A stretch of 64,000 bases of DNA from Diaporthe sp. PMI_573 (GCA_021399435.1 JAJTUP010000056.1:310001-374000), one strand, 5' to 3'; positions 30,339 through 40,920 are shown, numbered from the stretch's first letter. The notes: generated by a model from the letters alone, not told the origin. Numbers and translations: made by a program.

Positions 30339-31460
30339 AGAAGGGTCTCTCAAGCTCCAGCAGCTCTAGCAGCTCTAGTAGCTCCAGCAGCTCCAGCAGC
30401 TCCAGCAGCTCCAGCAGCTCCAGCAGCTCCAGCAGCTCTAGCAGCTCCAGCAACTCCAACAGCTCCAGCAGCTCCAACAGCTCCAGCAGCTCCAACAGCT
30501 CCAACAGCTTCAACAGCCTCTACCTCTACTTCTCTATCTAAGGATACGGCTAATTCACCTCTTCGACGGTTTCCAAAACATACAATTATGAATCTTGATG
30601 AAACTCCTATCCCTTTTGAGTATAATTCTGGCTATTCGTACGATACCAAAGGTGTTAGATCAGTTCTAGCTAAGTCAGATCGAAGCGGCTGGGATAAGCG
30701 ACAAGCGACACTTATACTCTATATCTTTGCTGATGGCATTCACCGTCTTAAACCAAAGATTATCTTCCACGGCGCTTCAGGTCCAGCAGGGAAGATATAC
30801 CAACAAGAGGAACACCTCTATAGCCCAGACGTCACTGTCGAATTCAATCCTACAGCTTATAATAACGAAGAGCTCTTTAGCAAGTGGATCGACAAGGAGT
30901 TAGCCCCGCTAGCTAAAACAGAGCTTCTTTTGGTTATGGACGTGGCCTCTTTCCACGTCACTGAAGGCATAAAGAAACAGCTAAAGGACCTTGGGGCACT
31001 CCTAGCACTGATTCCAGCAGGCTGTACAAGCCTCCTTCAACCACTTGATACAGCTATCAATGCTCCTTTTAAGCTCTGGCTTGAGGAGTTTACAGACGAG
31101 TACATTACCAAGAAGGAGAAGGAGAAGCCAGATATGAAATGGACGGTATCTGAGAGACGTATTATGACTACCTGGGTAGTTGCAAAGGCTATTCGACGAC
31201 TTGAAGAGCATTTGGAGATAGTACAGCGAGCATTTATCCACACTGGGATATCAATACGTCCTGATGGAAGCCAGACCAGCTTGATACGTATTAAGGGTAT
31301 AGAGCCTTCCCAGATTGACTTCCAAGGCTGGGAAACCATTGAAGAGCCGACAATCAAGACAGAGCCTTACGAAGAGGAGCCAGTTACTCTCTTAGAGGAA
31401 GCCAACCAATTTATAACAGCTGATGAGGCAATTGAGGATTGCATTATTGTAGCTGGCTGA
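30339..31460 (+). CDS. pogo-1 transposase, catalytic part
   Basis: After the AGAAG duplication the pogo frame resumes in phase. It first codes for a Pro/Ala/Leu/Thr-rich linker (30353-30510), matching the position of the Ala-Pro linker of pogo-2. The DDE_1 catalytic domain follows: NLDETPIPFEYNSG (first Asp), GWDKRQATLILYI, LLVMDVASFHVT (second Asp), LIPAGCTSLLQPLDTAIN (third Asp). It ends IVAG at 31460, 102 bp before the right end of the element. No stops or shifts, so the host transposon was intact when the retroelement inserted. Confidence 0.85.
   Translation, partial: RRVSQAPAALAALVAPAAPAAPAAPAAPAAPAALAAPATPTAPAAPTAPAAPTAPTASTASTSTSLSKDTANSPLRRFPKHTIMNLDETPIPFEYNSGYSYDTKGVRSVLAKSDRSGWDKRQATLILYIFADGIHRLKPKIIFHGASGPAGKIYQQEEHLYSPDVTVEFNPTAYNNEELFSKWIDKELAPLAKTELLLVMDVASFHVTEGIKKQLKDLGALLALIPAGCTSLLQPLDTAINAPFKLWLEEFTDEYITKKEKEKPDMKWTVSERRIMTTWVVAKAIRRLEEHLEIVQRAFIHTGISIRPDGSQTSLIRIKGIEPSQIDFQGWETIEEPTIKTEPYEEEPVTLLEEANQFITADEAIEDCIIVAG
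30353..30510 (+). repeat. (GCTCCA)n-like hexanucleotide/trinucleotide array
   Basis: About 26 units of GCTCCA, GCAGCT and variants, all in frame with the transposase, coding for alternating Ala, Pro, Leu and Thr. Both other frames are also open (poly-Ser and Leu-Glu-Leu), which is an effect of the repeat and not separate genes. Confidence 0.85.
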
Positions 31461-31495
31461 GCCTTTTTGGAAGGAGATGGTGGGGCTAGGATGGT

Positions 31496-31562
31496 GTTGG
31501 TGGCGTTGGAGCTAAGCCCGTGTCGGCCTAGGGGGTTGTCTGAATTTGCTTAGAAAATACGG
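31496..31562 (-). repeat. pogo-1 right terminal inverted repeat
   Basis: Ends GCTTAGAAAATACGG, followed by TA. Pairs with 20582-20648. Confidence 0.88.
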
Positions 31563-31943
31563 TATGGTCACCATTTCCCGGGCTGCTTCCGCGGTTGATG
31601 CTCGTCGCAGCTGTTGTGCGATGGGCAAAGTTTCCAATGCAGAGGAAGCGTCTGCGTCTGCCAACTGGGCGAGTGCCGCGTCGCGGAGCTGAGAGAACTT
31701 ACCCTCACAGGCATAGTATGCCAGTGAAGACGGATTCTCAAAGTCCAACCCTGTGATACATTGCCCATCGCAGATACTGCTTATGCGGCCTCCGATAGCA
31801 GCCTCGACTAGGGCTAGCACCAGGCTGGCGATCAATGAATAAATATCAATGGTCTGGGCATATAAATGATACAGCTTGTCCTCCAGCTCCGTTCCCATCC
31901 ACCTTTTTCCCTCACGGCATTTTTGCTTACAGATCCTAGCCAA
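31563..31943 (-). pseudogene. polyketide synthase fragment upstream of the ACP (right part)
   Basis: The minus frame carries the linker after the ketoreductase of a fungal reducing PKS: LYHLYAQTIDIYSLIASLVLALVEAA, ITGLDFENPSSLAYYACEGKFS, then a Ser/Ala-rich linker ending EAAREMVT at the TA target site. The frame continues in phase into the ACP fragment at 20581 if one TA and the pogo element are ignored. The upstream PKS modules are absent: another gene begins at 31936. So only about 200 C-terminal residues of the synthase remain in the window. Confidence 0.72.
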
Positions 31944-33120
31944 AAATCACAGATCTCCACCACTTGTCCGAGTTGCTCTGAGCAGGCTCAGCGGCCGAAG
32001 TAGCCTTCGTGGTCGGAGAAGACTTCATAGTCGTAATAGCCTTGGCAGCAAGAGTCTTGGGAGTCTCCAAAACATCCGGCTGACCCGCCGTGTCGCCCTC
32101 GACGGCAGTAGCGCCAGACAGCGACTCCGCATCAGCCATCTCGGTATCGTCCCTAGAGGTATCGTCCCTAGAAGCCTCCTCCACAAGCGAACTGGCCTCC
32201 ATGGGGGAAGTCGCCACTGCAGAACCAAAAGAACAAACAGCCCTGAACTTCTTGGGGGTGCACAACATCTTCTTCTCCCGAAGGGCCTTCCGAGCCAAGA
32301 ACCTCTCCCTAAACCGCTGAGCCGCGTCACGCCCCCCAACAGGGCTGCCGACGTCGACACCAGTCATCCTCAGGTTCTTCGCAGCGATCCACTCGACGGG
32401 TAGGGCCTTTTGCGCCTCCTGAGAGAAGGTGAAGGACCTCTCGGGGTCACGCAGGAACTGGAAGTTGCCTGGATCGCCCTCGATGTCGTCGAACAGGAGC
32501 ACCGGGAAGATTCGCTCCTTCATCTTGGACCCGCCCGCCTGGTACTCCCCCTTCCAGCCCGTAATGACGTTCTTCGCCCTGCGCCTCCCAACCTTGGCGC
32601 GCACGCGGTCGACCACGTATTGGTCGTCTGGCAGGTCCCTCCACATGTCTCTCTTGTCGAGGCCGAAGTTGATGCCGATCTGGCGGTCCCAGGCGTCCCA
32701 TGGCAGCGGGGTGCCCATCCACCATCCCTCCTGAGTAGCGTCTTTGTAGTATGCTTGGTAGCTCTCACCCACGACGGGATCTGCGACGCCGCGGAAACCG
32801 TCGGCTTCGCTCTCTGGGGCGGTCTGCTTTGGGAGAGCCGGTGGGGAAGGCTTGGTGGTATTGATGGGAGTAAATGTCATTTTGGGCTGATCCTCTGCGG
32901 CTGCGGACTTGGGTCGTTTGGCTGGCTGCACACTGTCTGCAGGCTCTTGTGAAGACTCATTTGGGTCCTCAAGACCAGCGAGTGCACTGCTTGGAGTTAG
33001 GGATTTGGGAGTAAGGACGCTAGACTTCCCGGGAGACGCTGCTGCCGTAGAGTTGCGCAGTCGGCGTCGCGGCTTGCTGACTGAGACAGAGGCGGAGATG
33101 CTGGGCTCGGGTGATGACAC
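31936..33120 (-). CDS. intact unknown protein, 394 aa
   Basis: Starts ATG 33120. The N-terminal 100 residues are Ser/Pro/Lys-rich and probably disordered, with basic clusters (KPRRRLR, KRPK) that could be nuclear signals. A conserved-looking central region (about 105-290) has many aromatic residues (EGWWMGTPLPWDAWDRQIG, MWRDLPDDQYVVDRVRAKVGRRRAK, IFPVLLFDDIEGDPGNFQFL) followed by an Arg-rich helix. The C-terminal 90 residues are Ser/Thr/Ala/Asp-rich. I do not recognise a family. No introns are needed. It ends a few bases inside the PKS relic's open frame. Confidence 0.6.
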   Translation of the reverse strand: MSSPEPSISASVSVSKPRRRLRNSTAAASPGKSSVLTPKSLTPSSALAGLEDPNESSQEPADSVQPAKRPKSAAAEDQPKMTFTPINTTKPSPPALPKQTAPESEADGFRGVADPVVGESYQAYYKDATQEGWWMGTPLPWDAWDRQIGINFGLDKRDMWRDLPDDQYVVDRVRAKVGRRRAKNVITGWKGEYQAGGSKMKERIFPVLLFDDIEGDPGNFQFLRDPERSFTFSQEAQKALPVEWIAAKNLRMTGVDVGSPVGGRDAAQRFRERFLARKALREKKMLCTPKKFRAVCSFGSAVATSPMEASSLVEEASRDDTSRDDTEMADAESLSGATAVEGDTAGQPDVLETPKTLAAKAITTMKSSPTTKATSAAEPAQSNSDKWWRSVIFG

Positions 33121-33888
33121 AAGAGAAAGAGTGGTTGAGCAACCTTGCGATTACCCAGTGTGTGTGCCCCAACCTAAGTAGGTACTATGACAACGTCCCT
33201 ATCTACTGAAGCGCTAGCGCAGGTTGACACCCGCTTACAACCAATTTCACTGGTGTGGGTAACCCTCCAGTAGGCAGAAAGGCCATGCAAGCTTCATCCC
33301 ATTTGCACACCAGGCCTTGGTCCTCAGCGTTGTCCGTTGGTCTATTCTTGTTGAACCTCGAATCTCAGCTCCACAAATGCCATACCTATAGAAATAGTCC
33401 AACAACCAGGATGTATATAGCATGCAGTGTGGCCAGTATCTGTGCATCCAGCGGCCTCGCACCTGGCAATCCTCTGTCGTTTCTCGTCCCTTGATCTAAA
33501 CCAGAAAACGCTTTGCATTTCGGTCAAAAGCTGCGGCTGTCTCAGTGATAAGGAGGGAACATTTTCGCTTGATTGCTTGGAATACTTCCCAGAAAAGAAT
33601 TGGATAACTACAGGTTTTTGAAGGAGCTCTTTTATCGGTTTGACCATGAATTAGCGCTTTAGATTCCTTGGAGTAGCAGTTTTATTACCAGAGAGATAAG
33701 TCTTACTCCTCTGAGAAAATTACTCAATGCCACCAACGGCTCGCCGCGAGAAGACGTTCGGATAGGCAGCTCTTGTTAACACTTTAGTTCTGGCAGCCAA
33801 GGCCTATCGGCGCAACTTCAGGCCTTCACATCAAATAGCAAACAACAGCAAAAGAGCATACAAAGGGGCACTGTCTAAAGCATATCGC
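33121..33888. other. intergenic, no gene recognised
   Basis: Promoter side of the unknown 394-aa gene. Several short frames but no coding signal that I trust. Confidence 0.35.
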
Positions 33889-34362
33889 TTAGTTCAAGAT
33901 CTCCTGACATCCGCTCTTCTCCATGGCGTTTGCCAACGCGGCCTCATCAGCCAGCTTCCAAGGCTGGGTATACCTGCTATGGGCGCTCCAACTAGCGCCA
34001 TTGTTTATAACCTTGTATCCTCGAAGGATAACACGATATTCTATGTGTGGTGCCTTGTTACGCCTCAGCCTGTTGTACTGCACGCCAGTTCCTGCATCAG
34101 TCATCCCACCGCCAGGGACTTCCAGGAGTACAACGATCTTATACTCCCCCCGAGGGAACAAGCTACTGGAGCTCTCGGTGCGGTACCTGATCAACTTATA
34201 AAGCTCGTCTTGGACTGTCCAGTCGAGGTGGCTCAGTCGAGCTTCGACATCTTTTTCATAATTCCCTAAACCAAAGAGCCTTGGCTTGTACTGCTCTTGA
34301 ACACAAGACACTACCTCACCAAGCTCCTTCTGGCCAAGTTGTGTGTTTGGTTTGATAAACAT
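33889..34362 (-). CDS. unrecognised ORF, about 157 aa
   Basis: ATG 34362 is the first Met of a frame that remains open upstream to 34464. The sequence looks like a folded protein (LFGLGNYEKDVEARLSHLDW, EYKIVVLLEVPGGGM, HIEYRVILRGYKVI) and ends with a Cys-containing helix. No signal peptide, membrane span or known motif. It may be a terminal exon. Overlapping plus-strand frames are less protein-like. Confidence 0.35.
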   Translation of the reverse strand: MFIKPNTQLGQKELGEVVSCVQEQYKPRLFGLGNYEKDVEARLSHLDWTVQDELYKLIRYRTESSSSLFPRGEYKIVVLLEVPGGGMTDAGTGVQYNRLRRNKAPHIEYRVILRGYKVINNGASWSAHSRYTQPWKLADEAALANAMEKSGCQEILN

Positions 34363-34464
34363 GACTCGGCCTGGTATAGCGGTTGTGATCTTGCAAAGAT
34401 ACTGGAAAATACAGAAGCTCTTAAGTTGAGTGCTGACATGCACTGTGGGCTGATGATACGCCAA

Positions 34465-35372
34465 AGTCCAGGACTCGTATATAGTCTTCGTGGTAGCTGG
34501 CAGTTGTCTAATGTGACCAAGTTAGTGTGCGAAAGACAACAGCAAGAAAGGATTGCAGTCAGAACATACAGCTCGCGGACTTGGCAATTGCTACCGCACT
34601 CACAATGCTCAAGCATGCGGCACCTTTCGCCGTGAACGGTTGTAACGTCGTCGTCGGTGATTATCATCGCGGGTCTGTGGATCAGGCCAGCAATGCTGCC
34701 GTCGTCACGAAAGAGACCCATACTTGTTGTATATGTACGCGTACCAGTACAGTAGGTCTAACCGCAGCACGAGAAAGAAGGATGATTGGGGGCTGCATTC
34801 CTGGGTCAATTAGGCAAAATGGAAGATTGGTGCGTTTGTACATTATCTAAATGAAGTTTTTAGAAGAATAAAGTCTTAATTAGGGGTTGTTTATTTAAGC
34901 GAAAAGGCGAGAAAAGACAAAACATTAAAGAGAAAAAGCTTAAAATTAGTACTTGTACTGTAAGGGTCTAAATACATTTTCAACTTATAAGTTAGAAGGA
35001 AAATGTATTAGTCTAAAGTAACTTATATTGTCAGATGTGACGGGTAGCCAAGAGGTGTGTGCCTGAGGCATCAATATGTCCGTCATGACAAAACCAGCCC
35101 CCCAACGGGTGGGGTCGCACTAGAGAACCAAGACAAGACATCATCATCAATACACCCAGTTACCACCCCATTAATTGGACCATAATTACACGTCCCATAT
35201 ACCTAAAAGGGTGATAATCTGACATATATACACCAGCACAAGGAGCAGGGATCCCATGTTGACTTGACAGCGCCACCGTCATCACTCCGGCAACGGACAA
35301 GGATATGGCGTCCCCACATTTACCAAACTTCCAGACCATGGGCGAACACTTCAATGGCTTAAGATAGTCAAA
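34465..35372. other. AT-rich unassigned sequence
   Basis: 34840-35030 is strongly A/T-rich with TAAAGT/TTATAAG words and no ORF, resembling decayed repeat DNA. Nothing else supportable. Confidence 0.35.
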
Positions 35373-35528
35373 ATGTCCACCCTTTACCTGACCCTACTGG
35401 CCTTGTGGCTGCTAATTCTCCTTGCCTTCTTTCTCCACGGCGATATCCACCTGCTTAGCCTCGTCGCTCTCGGAATAAGCAGCGTCACTTTCGCAATGGC
35501 TGTCGCAATGGCTGCCGTCATTGCATAA
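35373..35528 (+). CDS. small hydrophobic ORF, 51 aa
   Basis: ATG 35373 to TAA 35528. The product is almost wholly hydrophobic, with two likely membrane helices (residues 4-23, LYLTLLALWLLILLAFFL; residues 28-51, LLSLVALGISS then FAMAVAMAAVIA) joined by a short HGDIH turn. It could be a small membrane protein or an exon of one; the composition is unlikely by chance but coding is unproven. No family recognised. Confidence 0.3.
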   Translation: MSTLYLTLLALWLLILLAFFLHGDIHLLSLVALGISSVTFAMAVAMAAVIA

Positions 35529-35681
35529 TGGCCCAAGAACTATGAAATCCGGATCGGTGCGACAGGTTACTTATAGAATGCGATGTGTATGAAGATTAGC
35601 TTGATGGCAATACAGGCTTATATAAGGGGGTAGTATTTTGCTGTCCTCTTGTTCAAAGACTGTGATAAAAAGATAAGTAAA

Positions 35682-36026
35682 TTATATAAGAGGATGAAGT
35701 TGAAAGATGTTGTGGCAATTATAGAACAGACCTACAGCTTCGCTACTGAAAAGATGTACAAGGATCGTTTCAAAGAGTGGTTGTTGGAATAGCAATTGGA
35801 GTAACGTCAGTTCATGGAGACGTGCTTCTTCGGCAATGTTTTCTTGTGCTTCCTTCCAGCGCATACTTCCCACGGGCTGCGGCCAGCAGATAATGGGCAT
35901 TTTAATGTCATCAAGGTAGCCTGAGAAGCTGGGGTAGACCCCTTGTACATCTGGCAAGGTGACTTGAATTACCCTGGTCCCATACGGTTCTGAATGTTGT
36001 CCCCTCAACACGCTAGAATGGAACAT
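35682..36026 (-). CDS. unrecognised ORF fragment, 114 aa
   Basis: Open frame with protein-like composition (GTRVIQVTLPDVQGVYPSFSGYLDDIKMPIICWPQP, then an amphipathic Glu/Leu helix). A neighbouring frame just upstream (MMTWMLVSPDDGLEEVDSG near 36050-36100) may be an earlier exon. No family recognised; could be a gene relic. Confidence 0.25.
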   Translation of the reverse strand: MFHSSVLRGQHSEPYGTRVIQVTLPDVQGVYPSFSGYLDDIKMPIICWPQPVGSMRWKEAQENIAEEARLHELTLLQLLFQQPLFETILVHLFSSEAVGLFYNCHNIFQLHPLI

Positions 36027-37799
36027 GGGTCACCCCACTGTCGACTTCTTCCAGTCCATCATCTGGGCTGACAAGCATCCATGTCATCATCGGACCATGC
36101 CTACAATAGCTTGCGCAAGTCAGTAAGTAGTAGCGCCCTGAATAATCAGCAAGAAGACATCCCCTACCGTCGCCTAGCCATTATCTAGCAAGTTATTTAG
36201 AAGCGTGTTGGGTTAGGAGTTCATACCGCGTCAACTGTCCTCTAGGTGCTCAACATTAGCAATATGTACGCTACAGGCTAGCAGTAGATTAGGAGCCATC
36301 TTACTAACCTGCACACATACTGTCGGCACAAATCAGGGCGGCGGGCAAGAAGACACAATCCATTTGGGTACTAGGACTCGGGTGCAGATGGAGCAATGAT
36401 ATGAAGAGGGCTTACTGTGGACTGGGAATGCATCCAACCCTTGTCAGATCCTCCTACTAGCTAGGGGCAGTTACGCCCCAGCCTCACATGACCAACTCCC
36501 ACCCATCAAAGTTTGGTTTCAAGATAGGCATGGGTATCGGCACCAGAGCCTCATCCACATTGAAATACTTCCTCGCATCTCTGTTCATTGACCAAGGACC
36601 CAACACTCCAGACATTGCGGACCCCACTTGTGACCCAGCATCGCTTCCTCGTGGTATTGACAGTCGTACACTGCGCTCCCTACGACCATGATCACTCGAG
36701 GGAGACGGCCTCTGTGTATCTCGAGGACGGCTTGGGCCAGCTACAGCCTTGTCCTCCGGCTTGTCATCCTAATTAATGGTGGGAGCTTTGCATTAGCGCT
36801 CACAGCGCCAAGAAATCAGGCTAGGGGTGACTGTAACTGCACTCGGAGGTCCAGATGCCCATCAAAGCGTGTTGTTTTAGAGCCTAGAAATGCCTAGTAA
36901 TTTGTGTGGCTAATGAGGCAGTGTAAACTAGCGGCTTTAATGGGCTACACTCGGCTAAAAAAGACTAGGAATCTACACGCTGGATGGACATCTGAAACCA
37001 AAACAGCAACCATAAGTGCTAAAGTGCTTAACATACAAATTGTATGTATTTCAGAAAGTACGTTTAAACAAAGAAGGACTAAGAAGTACTTTATTCTGGA
37101 GAAAGTTGCAAAGTACTATTTAAATCTTTAGGTATGGTCCTCTTGTGCCTGGTGACTGATCTCGGCGGACTTTCCTATACTTAGTCATGTATTTTATAAT
37201 AACACTACAAAGCTTGGCTGGAGCTGCACACTACATCCTCCCGGCTAGCCGGGCGAGTGATTTCTGCAGTACTAGTTGACATTTTCAACTTTCTCTCGGT
37301 TGCACCGAGATATGGACAAACATTTCATACTTTGACAATTTATTTCGACATTTGTCTCATAAGGTCTTTACTACCTTCACTATGAGATTTACCGTACTGT
37401 ACTTATTAAATTATCTGTCACAATATAAACGCTATGTGCCTATGGTAAATAGCGGCGTCGCTTTTGCACGAATAGTGCAGTGGTATTATTCGTGACATTA
37501 TCATGGCCCGCGAAGGCCCTAAGACGGAAATGAACGACCTGAAGCTTGTCAATCGATCCTTTATTTATAGGATTAAAGATCGCTCGTGTGTGATGCCCTG
37601 ATCCTGGTCGTTAATCTGTTGCGTCACCGCGGTGGTGATTTCGGCGGTCGATATAAAACGTAGTAAAGTTTATGCTGATTGCTCGCATAGACGACGTAAT
37701 ATGCAGGAGTAGTAGGTACCAATTCTACTGTGTTCTTTTCGCGATTGTACAGTATTCTAAGAACTTATTACATAAATCTGATGACACCACCTAGGTGTT
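36027..37799. other. unassigned, partly AT-rich
   Basis: Short frames only. 36900-37130 and 37300-37470 are A/T-rich with TAC/GTA-rich words, as in decayed transposon DNA. No domain, RNA gene or clean repeat found. Confidence 0.3.
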
Positions 37800-38345
37800 A
37801 ACCACAGCCACACAAACACAAATCCAAGGCTCCGATCAATGCCACACAACATCACATGGCACGTGCATGGAGTTGATGTTGACATGACGTCCAAACCTCG
37901 CGTGATGTTGATCAACATGGCCATCGTGTGATGCGTATGTGTACAATGTTGATTTCGTTGACATCACCCCTGCAGTAGCCTAAGCCTCATCCTCCATTTT
38001 AGTTTCGTCAATTTTAAACCCCATTGCAACATCCCCAAAGCCCCCTGTAGTAAACTCCTCGGCCTCTTCGTCGCTCTCCACCACTGTATGGCCATTTAAC
38101 CATGCTGTGGCCTTCATCTTCATGGTTTCGTCGTCATCACAACTCTGCAGATTCACCAGTTCCTCCTCCTCCTGAATCGACAGCAGCAAGGGGTCAATCT
38201 GTTGGATCAGGCCTGCGCGATACCAAGATCGAAGTACCTGACACATGCTCACGATTTCTGCATCGAGAACTGTCCTATGTGGCAAGACCATTCTGCCAGA
38301 TGCTGAGAATAGCCTCTCACACTCTGCAGACGATAAAGACTGGCG
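37800..38345 (-). pseudogene. hAT-6 transposase C-terminal fragment with subterminal repeats
   Basis: The minus-strand frame from about 38345 to 37980 encodes the hAT dimerisation signature (SLSSAECERLFSASGRM, then LDAEIVSMCQVLRSWYRAGLIQQ) and an acidic tail. The rest of the transposase is missing above 38345. Below the stop, 37855-37965 contains repeated TGTTGA / TCAACA words in both orientations, as expected at an hAT end. A terminal repeat could start near 37800 (CACAGCCACACAAACAC) but has no partner to confirm it. Confidence 0.75.
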
Positions 38346-38925
38346 TAGACGTGGTTGCTAGATCAGCAACCGTCCCGCTTTTGCTTTCCATATAAAGCAT
38401 GTAGTTGCAGGTGAAAAAAAAGAAAAGTTGAATATAACTCAGTACGCGAGCACGGGTGCAACTTGTTGAATATGCTTGTGATGGTCAAGAGGGCAGAAAA
38501 GGGAGAGGGATAAGGAGACACGAAGCTGAGACCAAGCAGGGAAACAGAAAACGAAGCGACAGGGATATATGAAGGCCGGGGAACAGGGTCCGAACTGTCC
38601 CCCCCCCCCAACACCCTCCCCCTTAGCCATGTTCATTCTGAGAATACAAGCTTGCACAGTAGCATGGGATCATCGAACCCTTACCTCCCCCATTTGGATA
38701 CTTGCAGGGCAAGGCCTCCTTGCAAAGCTTGGCCTTGAACCAGGTAGTCGTGAACCTGGCTCAGGACTGCATTTCAATGCTCAATAATCGGACCCCATCC
38801 TCGCTCTGCAATATTGATATAAATAATGTGATCCTTCCTATCTTCTCAGCGAAGCACCACCGTATTTCTGGCTCATCACATTGTTTGAACGCAGCCGTTC
38901 CAGCCAGGAGAACCAACAGCTCGAA
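38346..38925. other. no gene recognised; poly-C tract
   Basis: Contains an 11-base C run at 38599-38609 followed by more C-rich sequence. No supportable ORF. Confidence 0.3.
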
Positions 38926-39318
38926 ATGAACAACGTCGCGTTGCAGGAAGACTCCATGAAATGGCGTATCTCCTATATACTTGCATTTACATCGGCTCAC
39001 CTCTTGTCAGCACTCCACGTCCTTGCCATGGTACGCACAAGGCGCAAGAAACGCGAAAGCCCAACAGGCCAAAGCTCCCTGCGAGATTCCCGCGCCTTCA
39101 TGTATCTTTTCTTTTTCGGGCGTATAGCGCCGGTCGTTCCTAGTGTCGTGCTTCTGCTTCTTGCAATGAGATACCTCAAACCGGACCTCGAGTTATACGT
39201 CATATACTGCGGGCTCTACTCCACTCTATCGGGCGAGGTATGTTGCTTCACAGGAACAGATTTTATACTTTGGCTAATTCTCTCAGCGGCTTTTCTGGAC
39301 CCGTTTGTGGACCAATGA
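38926..39318 (+). CDS. possible small multi-pass membrane protein
   Basis: From ATG 38926 the frame gives hydrophobic helices at ISYILAFTSAHLLSALHVLAMV, FMYLFFFGRIAPVVPSVVLLLLAMRYL and a third near YVIYCGLYSTLSGEV. A good intron (39238-39286, GTATGT...CTCAG, branch GCTAAT) would extend it into another frame to 39595, but that extension runs antisense to a more convincing minus-strand exon. I therefore keep the unspliced end at 39318. No family recognised. Confidence 0.3.
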   Translation: MNNVALQEDSMKWRISYILAFTSAHLLSALHVLAMVRTRRKKRESPTGQSSLRDSRAFMYLFFFGRIAPVVPSVVLLLLAMRYLKPDLELYVIYCGLYSTLSGEVCCFTGTDFILWLILSAAFLDPFVDQ

Positions 39319-40169
39319 ATGGAAATGCAAGATCGCTGCGATTACGTGTGACAAATGGTTCTTGGCCTTCTCGTTCCAATTTTCCAACAATTGCTCATTA
39401 ACCATCCCAATGACCCTCCCGTCCTTTCTCGGAACATATTCCTTGTATTGGATGAGGAGTTTTATAATGTTCTCACCGCAATCTTTCACCACAAGAATCT
39501 TCGCTACAGATTTGATCACCCGCCAGGTCTTGCTTCCGGTGGACCCAGAAGCGCTGAGAATCACTTCGAGGGGTGGGCAAGTCGTCCTCCCATAACCCCA
39601 GAATTTAGGGCCGTTCTTCCTTTTTTCGTCTTTAGAAAGTTCGCCAGAAGGGATACCATTCTTAGGAGTTATGCAGCGGGCGTCCACTATTTTTAGATCC
39701 TCTGATTCAAGACCCATTTCTGTAATGAGGTTAGAAAGCATTCAATCTATTGAGATAACACGTACCTGCTAAATCTCTCTTCACTTCTTCCAATGTTGCC
39801 TTATCCTCCAAAAAGACAGACAAAAATGGTCTTCTAGCGTCGGAGGTGCCATCTCTATCGTCACTGTGGCCTTGTCTGCTGGTTGACTCATTATCATGAT
39901 CGTTTTCATCACCTGGATCAGGGACCTGGGCATCATCGGAGAGCGTCTTTAGCGTAGGCGGCTCTTCATGATCCTCAGGCTGGCTCGCTGTATCCTCTGG
40001 CGTCCCTAATGCCGCCTTTTTCTCTATCCTCAGGAGCTTGACGAGCGTCAACACTGTCAGGATCGGGTGGTGGTGTGACGAGCCGATTGTTCTTGGAACC
40101 CGCAACTCTCGAGCTCTGGCTGCGGGTATTTTGTCCCTTAACTGCAGCGGGAGAAGGTTTTCTGGGCAT
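39283..40169 (-). CDS. unknown protein, at least two exons
   Basis: ATG 40169 starts a Ser/Pro/Lys-rich lead (MPRKPSPAAVKGQNTRSQ). The frame changes near 40015-40030, at an A5 run (one-base frameshift or very short intron), into an acidic stretch (PEDHEEPPTLKTLSDD, DNESTSRQGHSDDRD), then FLEDKATLEEVKRDLA. A strong intron, 39765-39720 (GTACGT...CTAAC...TTACAG, 46 bp), joins EMGLESEDLKIVDARCITP and a folded-looking C-terminal half (GRTTCPPLEVILSASGSTG, then KILVVKDCGENIIKLLIQYKEYV). Reads like a fungal hypothetical protein; function unknown. The first junction suggests partial decay. Confidence 0.45.
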
Positions 40170-40728
40170 GTCACGCCATGTAACACCACGATGGTACAGT
40201 ATGAAGGCAAGTTTCGACACTGAATGAGGATGACGAAATACTGTATGCCTTACTAATTCAGACAATCCTTTGCCATAGCAACAAAAGTACCGTGCCGAGA
40301 ATAAAAACTGATCGAAGATGATAAATGTACTGTAGAGTACTGTAATTGTAACGTCCTTATGTAGGAAAGTTCTGGTGCCAAGGTGGTCCCCATTACTCCG
40401 ATTGGGATAGCTGTGGCCATACAGTATAGTACGCCGAACGACACTGCGACTATAGGGCCTTAAGAACTTGAATGCCTAAACGAGGTACAGTACATATAGA
40501 TCTGTAGGATCAGGCTAAGGTTCCCCCTTGCCCAAGCAAGAGAGGGTGTAGAAAGACGGTATTTAACAAAGGTACATCACTGCTCGCTTAGCTTATGCTT
40601 TGGCAACAGATTTGGAAAGGTACAATGGCTCATTCCGATTACACGTATTTATAAGTCGACCTTACCTTAGATGATACCGTACAGTAAATGTCCCACGCTC
40701 CTGAACACCACTTAGGCCGGCAAATGCC
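40170..40728. other. intergenic, no gene recognised
   Basis: Upstream of the unknown minus-strand gene; contains several GTAC/TACTGTA words but no repeat array or ORF. Confidence 0.3.
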
Positions 40729-40747
40729 CAGAGCAGGCCATCGGTCG

Positions 40748-40920
40748 GCTATCCGATCTGACCGAATCGGATATCCGATCCGATAGATGATCGATGGGAT
40801 TTTTTGCCAGCCATCCGATTAAGATTCGGATCGGATGGCTCATCCATCCGATCGATATCCGATATATTTTGAGGCCATCCGATCGATATCGGATCTGACC
40901 GATTCGGATGTGAGGTTATC
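40748..40920. repeat. hAT-4 left subterminal ATCCGAT repeats
   Basis: Dense, partly palindromic ATCCGAT / ATCGGAT words in both orientations. Mirrored at 44180-44345. Confidence 0.8.

Larger units (their letters stand above)
20582..31562 (+). mobile_element. pogo-1 (DDE_1) transposon, interrupted by a chromovirus
   Basis: Terminal inverted repeats of about 67 bp (20582-20648 and 31496-31562) start CCGTATTTTCTAAGC and differ at three positions. TA dinucleotides flank both ends (20580-20581 and 31563-31564), the target duplication of pogo/Tc1 elements. The element carries one transposase frame, split by the 9-kb chromovirus at 21375-30338. Without that insert it would be about 2 kb, the same size as pogo-2 in this window. 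It inserted into a PKS relic. Confidence 0.9.

Noticed and set aside
30310..30541. Poly-Ser and Leu-Glu-Leu reading frames on both strands
   Set aside because: They are alternative frames of the GCTCCA-type repeat that codes for the pogo-1 linker; the transposase frame explains the DNA.
39305..39595. Spliced extension of the membrane ORF 38926-39318
   Set aside because: Although the splice sites are good, the extension is antisense to a more convincing exon with its own well-formed intron at 39765-39720.
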